DNA of 64,000 nucleotides from Coccinella septempunctata. Its lineage: Eukaryota > Arthropoda > Insecta > Coleoptera > Coccinellidae. The notes beneath the pieces are model-generated. The model saw only the letters and a program-made list of their open reading frames with translations, did not search any database and was not told where the DNA came from. The stretch is taken from NCBI RefSeq assembly GCF_907165205.1, contig NC_058195.1, positions 7,006,001 to 7,070,000 on the forward strand, written 5' to 3'. Positions 22,897 to 35,723 of this stretch are shown here, piece by piece. Numbering within the stretch: the first letter of the stretch is position 1; each line of letters begins with the position of its first letter. The position numbers and the translations under genes were made by a program.

Positions 22897-23250
22897 TACT
22901 TTACTGAATGAAAAGTTACTCAATCAAACTACGAAAGATATACAGTAATAATTTCAGTAAACTGTGAGAAGACCAATAATATGGATACCTATTTGAACTC
23001 TCATTCACATTCATAAATCAATAAAATTTTCAAAGAATTACAGCCAAAGCTTTACTGTACGATGTAAAATCACAACATTAAAATTTATTCAGCATAGTTT
23101 TCTTATGGCCCATTCAACTTGAATGAATTTTCCTTGTAGGCACGAATATTTTCGACGAGACAAATCACAAAATTACAGCCAAAATCATTTCTTCTTTAGC
23201 TTGGGGAGAATTACAGCCAAATGTTTCGGGTACCATGAAAATTACAGGCA

Positions 23251-24544
23251 TAAGGTTATGTATTTATGAATTACCATGGATTGAATTAGCCCTGTGACCT
23301 ATGCAGGTTCCCAATTCTAACTGCAACTGCAAATTACCTAGCCTTTCCCCCAAAATAACTATTTCTGCTGAGAGACAAGTCTGTAAATGTAAGAAGTGTA
23401 TAATTGCATATATTTATCGGTTACTAAACGAAAAACTCTGAACGGCACAAAACGATTTTTTATCGGATTATACCTATCCCTATAAAAACCCGTACAAGAA
23501 AATTAATTACACCAATTTCTCGTCTAATTGGAATTAAGAGTGGCCTAAGTTCGACCAAGGCCACCGCTGTTTTTGACGGACGCTTCTTCTCTTGCGTGTC
23601 CCATAAATTCATCAGAATGTCAATGTTTTTTTTTTCGCTCTGACGTTTTCAATAAAAGCTTATGAGACGAGCGAGGGGTGAACACAGTCAAAGCTCTCCT
23701 ACCTGCGTTGAATTATAATTTTGACTTGTTGAGATATTAGGTCGATTTATTCTCTGATGGAGTCAGCGCATTTTCCACGTTCTCGTTATTCAGATAAGGA
23801 AAAGGGCCTTATTCCCACGAGGAGAAGATACCGAACCAACTGTTGCCTTAAAATTTCCATGGATTTTGTACTTCTTAAAACCATTTGTAGAGATAGATAA
23901 CAATCCTTATGTACCTAATAAGACCAGCATCATAAAAAGGACCAAAAAGTGTAAAGAAAGTGGTTCGAACACCTACTTCTATTCTGAAGATCAAGTTTTT
24001 ATCATTCGTTTCAAGATGGCGTTGTTTTTCCTTACATTTTTGTGTATTATCAATTACAAAACATGACCGAATCTGGTATACTTGTGTAATACAATCAACA
24101 GAATACTTGTTAAAGGAAAAATTGCAATTTACAATTTCTAAATCCATTTTTAAGTGCTTTCTTCCTTAGGGACGTCTGACTACAAACAATGATTTATAAA
24201 TCAAGATGTACAGGTGGACCAACTCAATGATTCATTTATTTTAGGACAATTATTGAAGCAGATAACGATAATGTTGAAATTACGATGGAAACACTACATT
24301 CAGGGTGTTTTTCATTGGTTTGGAGTTAAATGAAGCCTCACTGAGACCGGTTCTGATTTTGTCGAATTATATTGCTTTGTTTCATTGAAACTAACAACTT
24401 TAAGCTAAATATAAATTTTCAGTAGAATCGATTGAGAATTTCAGGAGATATAGCAAACGAAAATTTGAGAAATTTCAGGAAAGATTGTCATTTACTAAAA
24501 TTATTGATGGCATCATATCCGTAAAATATTTTGTTACATCAAAA
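23251..24544. other. No gene recognised
   Basis: No recognisable exon or repeat. Overlapping short frames on both strands near 23866-24169 have no family resemblance. Confidence 0.4.
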
Positions 24545-25213
24545 CTGTCTTCGATCAAGTGAAGTCATTCCAAATTAGAAACACTTTTTTCCTATGCCAT
24601 TTTTTCAGATTCTGCTCTTATGAAAAGATATAGCCTTTCAAGTTTTAATTATGAGCTCTGATGCCACCCCTGGAAAAACAAAATTATCTTCAGAATAACT
24701 AAGAAGCTAAATCTGTGACACTACACATCTCTGGATCTTTTAAACAGAGTTGTATTCAGCCAAAGTACCCAATTTTTCAAATTTCACAGATACTTTTTAA
24801 TTTTTGAACATCAAATTACTCGAAAACGGCGCATTATACGAGAAAATATGAGGAATACTTTAATTTCACAAAACGACCAAATATTCAATAGACAGCATCC
24901 AAGTCAGTTTCAAGAGTTGGGTTCTTTGAATTTTTATGGTACGTAATGGTCATAATGAGAAAACTGGAAGACGTGGGTGATATCTTGTATTCGAAAAAGA
25001 TTCAACAAATAATTGAACAACTATATTGTGAAATTCATTTGATTCGATGAAACCGTTTGCGAGTTAAAACTAAAAACAATTTTTTTATGGTTTTTCAACA
25101 CCCTGTATCTTTAAAGCCGAGCCGATTCGGAAAAAAATGGTAGAGAAAAAGTGTTTCTTCCGACCTCAAGAATCTACAGTTGACATATTTCTACGAGTCA
25201 AAGACTCACCCTG
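24545..25213 (+). mobile_element. MITE-like family A, copy 5
   Basis: The right end GACCTCAAGAATCTACAG and GAGTCAAAGACTCACCCTG (to 25213, then TA) is intact. The left end is worn (AAACACTTTTTTCC near 24585). The interior matches the copy at 17445-18117 in the same orientation, including CTGGAAGACGTGGGTGATAT. Confidence 0.8.
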
Positions 25214-25704
25214 TATAAGGATTAATCACCTTGATCTACAACTTCCACTAAATCCTACCGCATTCAAATGAGTCTCCCGAGGATGCTCAACTGTTCCGTA
25301 CAATTAACAAATGAGGTATAATTTGTTTACCGTAAAAAATTAAAAAACTCTCGGGTGGGATACAGAAATTAATCTGCTACAAAATTATTCCTTTATTAAT
25401 AACGCGCCTGGTGATTTTTCAATTCTCACTCCCTGGCCACAAACAGCGTATAATTTTCGGTCAGAATTAGAGATGGGATGAAACGAAAGATCACACCGAA
25501 ATATACAAGCATAATAATGGGGCAAGAAATTGATTATTGATGCTCTAAAATAGATGCCGACGTTTGGACCTTGTTCATGAATAATTTCAGGGATTATCAA
25601 CTTCAAAGCTAATATATTAATGGCAGGAAGGTGTTTGGAGTTTGACCCACAAAAATGTTTAAAGGTGATTTCGGTGAAATATTGTAGTTTCGGAAAGATG
25701 TCAG
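25214..25704. other. No gene recognised
   Basis: Transition between family A copy 5 and the satellite. Nothing recognisable. Confidence 0.35.
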
Positions 25705-28700
25705 TTTATTATTTTTCCACTTTCCATTTTCGTATTGACTTCGAAGAGCTCTCTGGAGTGCAAGTTCTCTATTGAATCGGGAACTGTTTGGTTTTCTGGA
25801 ATCTACATCTATGCACTTCATATTCTAGGACAGTAGTTGGACAACCTGGTTTTTGGGAAGAAGTGCAAATAGATCATTTTAGGCGGTCTACCCCCTTGCT
25901 CATTATTTACCCAAAAAATGGAGATTTTCGAAATCGAGTTTTTGTGCTAGGGTGGAAGCCTTGGCAACGCTGATTATATAACCGGAAATCCCAATTCGAT
26001 CAGACGAATATAACAGGAGATATCGCAGATTGAAAATTGCAATTTTTGAAAAATGCCATTTTCAAGATGAAAATCTAAACCAAGGGAGATAGGCTCTCGA
26101 AATTGTTCGCAATAGATTCGGCGTGTTCGAAAACCTATATTTCCATATCTAAATTTCGGATATCTGGGCCTGTTTACGAGAAAATAATTTTTTTTGTTTT
26201 TTCCACTTTTCATTTTCGAGTTGACATCGGAGAGTTCTCTGGAGTGCAATTCTCTATGGAATCATCAACTATTTGGTTTTCTAGAATCCTCAAAACAAAT
26301 TCCATGCACTCCATATCCTAAGACAGTAATAGAACATCCTGATTTTCAGACAGACTAGCAAATATGTCATTTTAGGGGGGTCTAACCCCTTGCTCATTTT
26401 TGACCCAAAAAATCGAGATTTTCGAAATAGAGTTTTTATGCTAGGGTGAAAGCCTAGGCAACGCTGATTATATAACCGGAAATCCCAATTCGATCAGACG
26501 AATATAACAGGAGATATCGCAGATTGAAAATTGCAATTTTTGAAAAATGCCATTTTCAAAATGAAAATCTAAACGAAGGGAGATAGGCTCTCGAAATTGT
26601 TCGCAATAGATTCAGCGTGTTCGAAAACCTATATTTCCATACCAAAATTTCGAATATCTGGCCCTGTTTAGGAGAAAATAATTTTTTTTGTTTTTCCACT
26701 TTTCATTTTCGAGTTGACTTCGAAGAGCTCTCTAGAGTGCAATTCTCTATTGAATCATCAACTGTTTGGTTTTCTAGAATCCTCAAAACAAATTCTATGC
26801 ACTCCATATCCTAAGACAGTAATAGAACATCCTGATTTTCAGACAGAGCAGCAAATAGGTCATTTCAGGGGGGTCTTACCCCTTGCTCATTTTTGACCAA
26901 AAAAATCGAGATTTTCGAAATCGAGTTTTTATGCTAGGGTGAAAGCCTAGGCAACGCTGATTATATAACCGGAAATCCCAATTCGATCAGACGAATATAA
27001 CAGGAGATATCGCAGATTGAAAATTGCAATTTTCGAAAAATGCCATTTTCAAGATGAAAATCTAAACGAAAGGAGATAGGCTCTCGAAATTATTCGCAAT
27101 AGATTCAGCGTGTTCGAAAACCTATATTTCCATACCAAAATTTCAAATATCTGGCCCTGTTTAGGAGAAAATAGTTTTTTTTGTTTTTCCACTTTTCATT
27201 TTCGAGTTGACTTCGAAGAGCTCTCTGGAGTGCAATTCTCTATGGAATCATCAACTATTTAGTTTTCTAGAATCCTCAAAACAAATTCTATGCACTCCAT
27301 ATCCTAAGACAGTAATAGAACATCCTGATTTTCAGACAGAGCAGCAAATAGGTCATTTTAGGGGGGTCTTACCCCTTGCTCATTTTTGACCAAAAAAATC
27401 GAGATTTTCGAAATCGAGTTTTTATGCTAGGGTGGAAGCCTAGGCAACGCTGATTATATAACCGGAAATCCCAATTCGATCAGACGAATATAACAGGAGA
27501 TATCGCAGATTGAAAATTGCAATTTTTGAAAAATGCCATTTTCTGGATGAAAATCTGAACGAAAGGAGATAGGCTCTCAAAATTGTTCGCAATAGATTCA
27601 GCGTGTTCGAAAACCTATATTTCCATACAAAAATTTCGAATATCTGGCCCTGTTTAGAAGAAAATAATTTTTTTTGTTTTTCCACTTTTCATTTTCGAGT
27701 TGACTTCGAAGAGCTCCCTGGAGTGCAATTCTCTATGGAATCATCAACAATTTAGTTTTCTAGAATACTCAAAACAAATTCTATGCACTCCATATCCTAA
27801 GACAGTAATAGAACATCCTGATTTTCAGACAGACTAGCAAATATGTCATTTTAGGGGGGTCTTACCCCTTGCTCATTTTTGACCCAAAAAATCGAGATTT
27901 TCGAAATTGAGTTTTTATGCTAGGGTGGAAGCCTAGGCAACGCTGATTATATAACCGGAAATCCCAATTCGATCAAACGAATATAACCTGAGATATCGCA
28001 GATTGAAAATTGCAATTTTTGAAAAATGTCATTTTCAAGATGAAAATCTAAACGAAGGGAGATAGGCTCTCGAAATTGTTCGCAATAGATTCAGCGTGTT
28101 CGAAAACCTATATTTCCATACCAAAATTTCGAATATCTGGCCCTGTTAAGGAGAAAATAATTTTTTTTGTTTTTTCACTTTTCATTTTCGAGTTGACTTC
28201 GAAGAGCTCTCTGGAGTGCAATTCTCTATGGAATCATCAACTATTTGGTTTTCTGGAATACTCAAAACAAATTCTATGCAGTCCATATCCTAAGACAGTA
28301 ATAGAACATCCTGATTTTCAGACAAACTAGCAAATATGTCATTTTAGGGGGGTCTTACCCCTTGCTCATTTTTGACCCAAAAAATCGAGATTTTCGAAAT
28401 CGAGTTTTTATGCTAGGGTGAAAGCCTAGGCAACGCTGATTATATAACCGGAAATCCCAATTCGATCAGACGAATATAACAGGAGATATCGCAGATTGAA
28501 AATTGCAATTTTTGAAAAATGCCATTTTCAAGATGAAAATCTAAACCAAGAAAGAAAGGCTTTCGAAATTGTTCGCAATAGATTCGGCGTGTTCGAAAAC
28601 CTATATTTCCATACCAAAATTTCGAATATCTGGCCCTGTTTAGGAGAAAATAATTTTTTTTGTTTTTCCACTTTTCATTTTCGAGTTGACTTCGAAGAGC

Positions 28701-31700
28701 TCTCTAGAGTGCAATTCTCTATTGAATCATCAACTGTTTGGTTTTCTAGAATCCTCAAAACAAATTCTATGCACTCCAAATCCTAAGACAGTAATAGAAC
28801 ATCCTGATTTTCAGACAGAGCAGCAAATAGGTCATTTCAGGGGGGTCTTACCCCTTGCTCATTTTTGACCAAAAAAATCGAGATTTTCGAAATCGAGTTT
28901 TTATGCTAGGGTGAAAGCCTAGGCAACGCTGATTATATAACCGGAAATCCCAATTCGATCAGACGAATATAACAGGAGATATCGCAGATTGAAAATTGCA
29001 ATTTTCGAAAAATGCCATTTTCAAGATGAAAATCTAAACGAAAGGAGATAGGCTCTCGAAATTATTCGCAATAGATTCAGCGTGTTCGAAAACCTATATT
29101 TCCATACCAAAATTTCAAATATCTGGCCCTGTTTAGGAGAAAATAATTTTTTTTGTTTTTCCACTTTTCATTTTCGAGTTGACTTCGAAGAGCTCTCTGG
29201 AGTGCAATTCTCTATGGAATCATCAACTATTTAGTTTTCTAGAATCCTCAAAACAAATTCTATGCACTCCATATCCTAAGACAGTAATAGAACATCCTGA
29301 TTTTCAGACAGAGCAGCAAATAGGTCATTTTAGGGGGGTCTTACCCCTTGCTCATTTTTGACCAAAAAAATCGAGATTTTCGAAATCGAGTTTTTATGCT
29401 AGGGTGGAAACCTAGGCAACGCTGATTATATAACCGGAAATCCCAATTCGATCAGACGAATATAACAGGAGATATCGCAGATTGAAAATTGCAATTTTTG
29501 AAAAATGCCATTTTCAGGATGAAAATCTAAACGAAAGGAGATAGGCTCTCAAAATTGTTCGCAATAGATTCAGCGTGTTCGAAAACCTATATTTCCATAC
29601 AAAAATTTCGAATATCTGGCCCTGTTTAGAAGAAAATAATTTTTTTTGTTTTTCCACTTTTCATTTTCGAGTTGACTTCGAAGAGCTCCCTGGAGTGCAA
29701 TTCTCTATGGAATCATCAACAATTTAGTTTTCTAGAATACTCAAAACAAATTCTATGCACTCCATATCCTAAGACAGTAATAGAACATCCTGATTTTCAG
29801 ACAGACTAGCAAATATGTCATTTTAGGGGGGTCTTACCCCTTGCTCATTTTTGACCCAAAAAATCGAGATTTTCGAAATTGAGTTTTTATGCTAGGGTGG
29901 AAGCCTAGGCAACGCTGATTATATAACCGGAAATCCCAATTCGATCAAACGAATATAACCTGAGATATCGCAGATTGAAAATTGCAATTTTTGAAAAATG
30001 TCATTTTCAAGATGAAAATCTAAACGAAGGGAGATAGGCTCTCGAAATTGTTCGCAATAGATTCAGCGTGTTCGAAAACCTATATTTTCATACCAAAATT
30101 TCGAATATCTGGCCCTGTTAAGGAGAAAATAATTTTTTTTGTTTTTTCACTTTTCATTTTCGAGTTGACTTCGAAGAGCTCTCTGGAGTGCAATTCTCTA
30201 TGGAATCATCAACTATTTGGTTTTCTAGAATCCTCAAAACAAATTCTATGCACTTCATATCCTAAGACAGTAATAGAACATACTGATTTTCAGACAGACT
30301 AGCAAATATGTCATTTTAGAGGGGTCTAACCCCTTGCTCATTTTTGACCCAAAAAATCGAGATTTTCAGAATCGAGTTTTTATGCTAGGGTGGAAGCCTA
30401 GGCAACGCTGATTAAATAACCGGAAAACCCAATTCGAACAGACGAATATAACAGGAGATATCGCAGATTGAAAATTGCAATTTTTGAAAAATGCCATTTT
30501 CAAGATGAAATTCTAAACGAAGGGAGATAGGCTCTCGAAATTGTTCGCAATAGATTCAGCGTGTTCGAAAACCTATATTTCCATACCAAAATTTCGAATA
30601 TCTGGCCCTGTTGAGGAGAAAATAATTTTTTTTTGTTTTTCCACTTTTCATTTTCGAGTTGACTTCGAAGAGCTCTCTGGAGTGCAATTCTCTATGGAAT
30701 CATCAACTATTTAGTTTTCTAGAATCCTCAAAACAAATTCTATGCACTCCATATCCTAAGACAGTAATAGAACATCCTGATTTTCAGACAGAGCAGCAAA
30801 TAGGTCATTTTTGGGGGGTCTTACCCCTTGCTCATTTTTGACCTAAAAAATCGAGATTTTCGAAATCGAGTTTTTATGCTAGGGTGGAAGCCTAGGCAAC
30901 GCTGATTATATAACCGGAAATCCCAATTCGATCAGACGAATATAACAGGAGATATCGCAGATTGAAAATTGCAATTTTTGAAAAATGCCATTTTCAAGAT
31001 GAAAATCTAAACGAAAGGAGATAGGCTCTCGAAATTATTCGCAATAGATTCAGCGTGTTCGAAAACCTATATTTCCATTCCAAAGTTTCAAATATCTGGC
31101 CCTGTTTAGGAGAAAATAATTTTTTTTTGTTTTTCCACTTTTCATTTTCGAGTTGACTTCGAAGAGCTCTCTGGAGTGCAATTCTCTATGGAATCATCAA
31201 CTATTTAGTTTTCTAGAATCCTCAAAACAAATTCTATGCACTCCATATCCTAAGACAGTAATAGAACATCCTGATTTTCAGACAGAGCAGCAAATAGGTC
31301 ATTTTAGGGGGGTCTTACCCCTTGCTCATTTTTGACCAAAAAAATCGAGATTTTCGAAATCGAGTTTTTATGCTAGGGTGGAAGCCTAGGCAACGCTGAT
31401 TATATAACCGGAAATCCCAATTCGATCAGACGAATATAACAGGAGATATCGCAGATTGAAAATTGCAATTTTTGAAAAATGCCATTTTCAGGATGAAAAT
31501 CTAAACGAAAGGAGAAAGGCTCTCAAAATTGTTCGCAATAGATTCAGCGTGTTCGAAAACCTATATTTCCATACAAAAATTTCGAATATATGGCCCTGTT
31601 CAGGAGAAAATAATTTTTTTTGTTTTTCCACTTTTCATTTTCGAGTTGACTTCGAAGAGCTCTCTGGAGTGCAATTCTCTATGGAATCATCAACAATTTG

Positions 31701-32530
31701 GTTTTCTAGAATCCTCAAAACAAATTCTATGCACTCCATATCCTAAGACAGTAATAGAACATCCTGATTTTCAGACAGACTAGCAAATATGTCATTTTAG
31801 GGGGGTCTTACCCCTTGCTCATTTTTGACCCAAAAAATCGAGATTTTCGAAATCGAGTTTTTATGCTAGGGTGGAAGCCTAGGCAACGCTGATTATATAA
31901 CCGGAAATCCCAATTCGATCAGACGAATATAACAGGAGATATCGCAGATTGAAAATTGCAATTTTTGAAAAATGCCATTTTCAAGATGAAAATTCAAACG
32001 AAGGGATATAGGCTCTCGAAATTATTCGCAATATATTCAGCGTGTTCGAAAACCTATATTTCCATACCAAAATTTCGAATATCCGGCCCTGTTTAGGAGA
32101 AAATAATTTTTTTTGTTTTTCCACTTTTCATTTTCGAGTTGACTTCGGAGAGCTCTCTGGAGTGCAATTCTCTATGGAATCATCAACTATTTGGTTTTCT
32201 AGAATCCTCAAAACAAATTCTATGCACTCCATATCCTAAGACAGTAATAGAACATCCTGATTTTCAGACAGACTAGCAAATATGTCATTTTAGGGGGGTC
32301 TAACCCCTTGCTCATTTTTGACCCAAAAAATCGAGATTTTCGAAATCGAGTTTTTATGCCAGGGTGGAAGCCTAGGCAACGCTGATTATATAACCGGAAA
32401 TCCCAATTCGATCAGACGAATATAACAGGAGATATCGCAGATTGAAAATTGCAATTTTTGAAAAATGCCATTTCCGAGATGAAAATCTAAACTAGCAGAA
32501 ATATGCTTTCGAAATTGCTCGCAATAGATT
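25705..32530 (+). repeat. 493-bp satellite array with 4-monomer higher-order structure
   Basis: The anchor ACCGGAAATCCCAATTCGAT (or close variants) recurs at 25981, 26475, 26968, 27461, 27954, 28447, 28940, 29433, 29926, 30419, 30913, 31407, 31900 and 32393, always 493-494 bases apart. Diagnostic variants repeat every four monomers: CTCTCTAGAGTG plus TCTATTGAATC at the monomers from 26475 and 28447; AACCTGAGATATC and AAAATGTCATTTT at 27954 and 29926. The blocks 26475-28446 and 28447-30418 are therefore near-identical 1972-bp units. Outer monomers (25705-25980 and after 32460) are more diverged. It encodes nothing; recurrent 60-96-codon frames reflect repetition and contain different stops between monomers. 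Confidence 0.97.
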
Positions 32531-33300
32531 TAACGTGTTCGAAAACCTATATTTGCTCACCAAACTTTCGGATATCCAACACTGTTTACCAGAAAATCAA
32601 ATTTTTGACTTTTCTATTTTTCAACTTTCGAGTTAGGTGGTATCTATCAGAAAAATCATAGTAGATGTAAACGTGATACATACTCTGTAAAAGCAACCTT
32701 TCTTGTAAGAGATCTCGACATTTCATCCACTCCGGCGCAACCGTTCGAACTTGGGTTAACTCAACCCAGTTTTTTGGGAATTTTTCGGAAGTCATCTTTC
32801 GAGTAGTTTTTCTTATAGGAAAATCGTCGCAGATCTAAAGGTGATACATATTCTGAAAGACCAACTGTTTTAGTAATAAATCTGAGAATTTAATCCATAT
32901 CGGCACAACCGTTCGGGCTAGAGGAAGTTTCAACTGACCCCATCTCTTTGGGAATTTTTCTAAAGTCAATTTTTTCTTCCAGGAAAATCATCTTAGATCC
33001 GGATACTATACATATTCTGAAAGAACAACCCTTCTTGTAATAAATCTCAAGATTTCATTCATCTCGGCGCAATCGTTCGTTCTTGACGAATTCTCAAGTG
33101 GAATTTGCAATTTTTGAAAAATGTCATTTCGAAGATGAAAATCTAAACGAAGGGAGAGGGCTAACGAAATAGCTTGGAATAGATTCAACGTATTCCAAAA
33201 CCCTTATTTGCATACCAATCTTTTGGATATCTAACACTGTTCAACAGAAAATCAAGTTTTTTGTTTTTTCAGTTTTCATTTTCTGAAGTGCAATTCCCAG
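32531..33300. repeat. Diverged satellite monomers split by CGAACGGTTG-family units
   Basis: 32464-32630 and about 33100-33290 are strongly diverged pieces of the 493-bp monomer (GAAAATCTAAAC, TTCGAAAACCTATATTTGC, GATATCCAACACTGTTTA). Between them, 32635-33075 holds two to three units of another repeat containing GTGATACATATTCTGAAAG and GGCACAACCGTTCGG, the same family as at 2315-2383 and 3663-3810 but inverted. Confidence 0.75.
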
Positions 33301-34403
33301 TTGCAGGAATCTGGCCGCCCTAGGCCTGGACCTACATGGTCTCAAAGCAAATGCAGGAGGTCATTTTAGGGGGTTTGTTTGTTCATTTTTGACTCCAAAA
33401 ACAATCGATTGGAAACTGATAAATCAGTCTAAAATCGACAGATTTTTAGATCTCAATAAAAGCGACAGCTGTCGTTTCTTGGTATTTTAACATGCTCTAA
33501 ACCAATAAACGTTACTGATCTGAATCATCAGTCACTTCCCGGTCAAAATTCTTGTCAATATATCACTCCATTCGACGACTCGTACTTTCTAGCAACTTGG
33601 TATTTAATTTCGACACAAAAACAATCATTCATTCATCTCCCCTTTCGTTTCCTACGACGAAAATCATAGCTAGTCGCACCATCCAGACTTTCAATGCTCC
33701 AGAATGGGGTTGACAATTCCCATGCCATGCATGAGTCCAGGCAGTCCTCGGTCCCCCCATCAAGGATATAAATCAATCTTTTATGAAGTATTTAAATGGC
33801 TGTATCGAATATTCTGCCATTTTCTTAACGGAAACAATCCCGAACCTACTTCCGCTATTATGAGACGGTTACGAACGATTTAATACGTTCACAAAATGGA
33901 GGAGAAACGAGAGAGATTTTATTGGCCATTTCATTTTAAGGGGTTTTCAAGAACTCTGACTAATTCCTGAAAATATTCGCGCAACCGTCATAATCTCCCT
34001 GATTATAATACTTGGTTTAATTAGTCCCGATTTCATGGGATATTTTTCGTATGATGGTCGCGGTTTGACAGGTTTTACGCACAGATATTGCATACTCTGC
34101 CCCTGAAGCCTTTTTATGAGCAGAATCTACTCGGGAAGATGGCCGACCACAAAGGCTGAGCTTTCTGCACAAAGATTCATTATTTCGAAAAACATCTAAA
34201 GACTTCAATTCACCCCTCCCACATCGAAATAAATGTAAATATTAACCAGCCAACCGAAATTCTACAGCTTTTTAACTACAGGTGTAGTTGCAAGATCGTC
34301 AGGGGTGACAACTTCGAAATTCTATGATTCAGGTACAGTCGTGGACAGAGTTGAAGGAACATTAAGAAGAAAAAATCAACGACAGTTTTTGGGTTAGGAA
34401 TAT
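33301..34403. other. No gene recognised
   Basis: Unique-looking sequence with no exon or RNA gene that I can support. Confidence 0.4.
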
Positions 34404-34920
34404 GTTCGGACCATAGACATAGAGAAATGGACTGAGCATTCCTTTCCATCTGTGCGTGAAATACGGTCAAAAAATGACAGGGATAAATGAACATCAGATC
34501 AGCTAGTTCATTTCTCTCTTTCTATAAAATAGCCAATTTCATGCTGACATTGCTCAGTCCATGTCTCTATGTCTATGAAGGGAAGGCGCAGTCCATGTCT
34601 CTATGTCTATGGACTGAGCATTTCTTTTTCATCTGTGAATAAAATAAGGTCAAAAAATGACAGGGATAAATGAATATCAGATCAGCTAGTTCATTTCTCT
34701 CTTTCTATAAAATAGCCAATTTCATGCTGACATTGCTCAGTCCATGTCTCTATGTCTATGAAGGGAAGGCGCAGTCCATGTCTCTATGTCTATGGACTGA
34801 GCATTTCTTTTTCATCTGTGAATGGAATAAGGTCAAAAAATGACAGGGATAAATGAACATCAGATCAGCTAGTTCATGATGGCATTGCTCAGTCTATGTC
34901 TCTATGTCTATGGTTCGGAC
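34404..34920. mobile_element. hAT-like MITE with CATAGACATAGAG ends and 8-bp duplication
   Basis: Element 34412-34912 starts CATAGACATAGAG and ends CTCTATGTCTATG. It is flanked by a perfect 8-bp direct repeat GTTCGGAC (34404-34411 and 34913-34920), as hAT transposases produce. Inside, a 183-bp unit (anchor GGTCAAAAAATGACAGGGAT at 34465, 34648 and 34831) is repeated, and internal copies of the terminus mark the joints. It is non-coding. A related element lies at 55708-56214. Confidence 0.9.
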
Positions 34921-35161
34921 AAATCGATTAGTATTTAATGGACGAGTTCAGGAGCGATTTCCAACCTTGTGAATAATAGGAAAAACGAATTTTTTATTAT
35001 ACAATCCTTGGAATGTCCCCGGCCCTCACATCCAAGTGATATAAAAGAAAATTTATATTGACTTTTCAAGGTGAGTTTTGACATATTCAGGCGTTTTTTT
35101 TCGTGTTTCGTGCATTATATTTATGGTTTCATCCATAGACTAATGATAAATTAGAACACAT

Positions 35162-35209
35162 TTGTCAAAGATTATAGAGTTATATAATTTTCTTTGACAT
35201 TAGTAGTTG
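35162..35209. mobile_element. Micro-palindromic insertion (CAAAGATT family)
   Basis: A stretch of about 31 bases beginning CAAAGATTATAGAG and ending TTTTCTTTG is flanked by ACATTTGT on the left and ACATTAGT on the right (7 of 8 match). This is the same family as the insertions in the GH85 gene, with a decayed right half. Confidence 0.5.
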
Positions 35210-35214
35210 AGGCG

Positions 35215-35245
35215 TTCTTTGACATACTATGTCTATGTTCTGTGA
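35215..35245. mobile_element. Possible 15-bp remnant insertion (CATAGAC family)
   Basis: CATACTATGTCTATG (35223-35237) carries the terminal motif of the MITE at 34412-34912 and lies between TTCTTTGA and TTCTGTGA (7 of 8 match). It could be an insertion reduced to its termini, but it is so short that chance is a real alternative. Confidence 0.35.
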
Positions 35246-35608
35246 TGAAACCACAGTCTAATAAGAAATAAATTATTAGTCTGTGGATGAAACCATAAAT
35301 ATAATGCACAAAACACGAAAAAAAACGCCTGAATAATGTCAAAACTCACCTTGATGAAGATTGAATATAAATTTTCTTTTATATCACTTGTATTTGAGAG
35401 CTGGGGACATTCCAAGAATTGTAAAATGATAGAAATAGATATAATTTAAAATAAGATACGTTTCCATTGAAAGAATTTGTTCTTTTATTTACAAGGTTGG
35501 CAAGCGTTCCTGAACTCGTCCATTTCTCTCTTTTCGATGTAAGAAAATGTTTTATGTCGACAGAAAAGAGACGATAATTTCTCTCTTTCTATGTTTTCTG
35601 AATGCTTA

Positions 35609-35648
35609 ATTCTTAACATAGACATGTCTCTATGTCTATGATTCTTAA
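35609..35648. mobile_element. 24-bp micro-insertion with perfect 8-bp duplication
   Basis: CATAGACATG plus TCTCTATGTCTATG (35617-35640) is a palindrome made only of the terminal motif of the CATAGAC-tip MITEs. A perfect ATTCTTAA duplication flanks it on both sides (35609-35616 and 35641-35648). Confidence 0.8.
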
Positions 35649-35723
35649 TGATGCTATTCGATGCTTGTGAAAAGCTATGGTATAAAAGGGATAACGAGAA
35701 ATACAAAAGGTGTTACAATTTCT

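Larger units (their letters stand above)
21370..23250 (+). repeat. Region with recurring AATTACAGCCAAA motif
   Basis: The motif AATTACAGCCAAA occurs as five tandem 21-bp units at about 21433-21536 and then singly at about 21910, 22002, 23036, 23171, 23209 and (variant) 23240. Two longer stretches also resemble each other at a distance of about 485 bp: AATTACAGTCATATTTTATAG with GAGATATTACTGCCAATAAA near 21517, and AATTACAGCCATATTCC with GAGATATTAAGGCCAATAAA near 22002. All motif copies share orientation. It looks like a decayed higher-order tandem repeat. Confidence 0.6.
34938..35524. mobile_element. Foldback element, arms about 200 bp
   Basis: The left arm begins ATGGACGAGTTCAGGA and passes CCAACCTTGTGAATAA, ATATAAAAGAAAATTTATAT, CTCACCTTG (inverse) and GGTTTCATCCATAGACTAAT. 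The right arm (about 35265-35524) is its inverted copy ending GAACTCGTCCAT. The loop of about 120 bp carries two very short palindromic insertions (35168-35200 and 35223-35237). Confidence 0.8.

Noticed and set aside
23866..24169. Three overlapping frames of 66-90 codons on both strands
   Set aside because: Mutually overlapping on both strands, with no recognisable domain.
26103..32239. Repeated 60-96-codon plus-strand frames beginning FENLYFHTKISNIWPC or TSKSSLECNS
   Set aside because: They recur every 493 bp because the DNA is a satellite. Different monomers carry stops at different places and several frames are open at once, so coding selection is not indicated.
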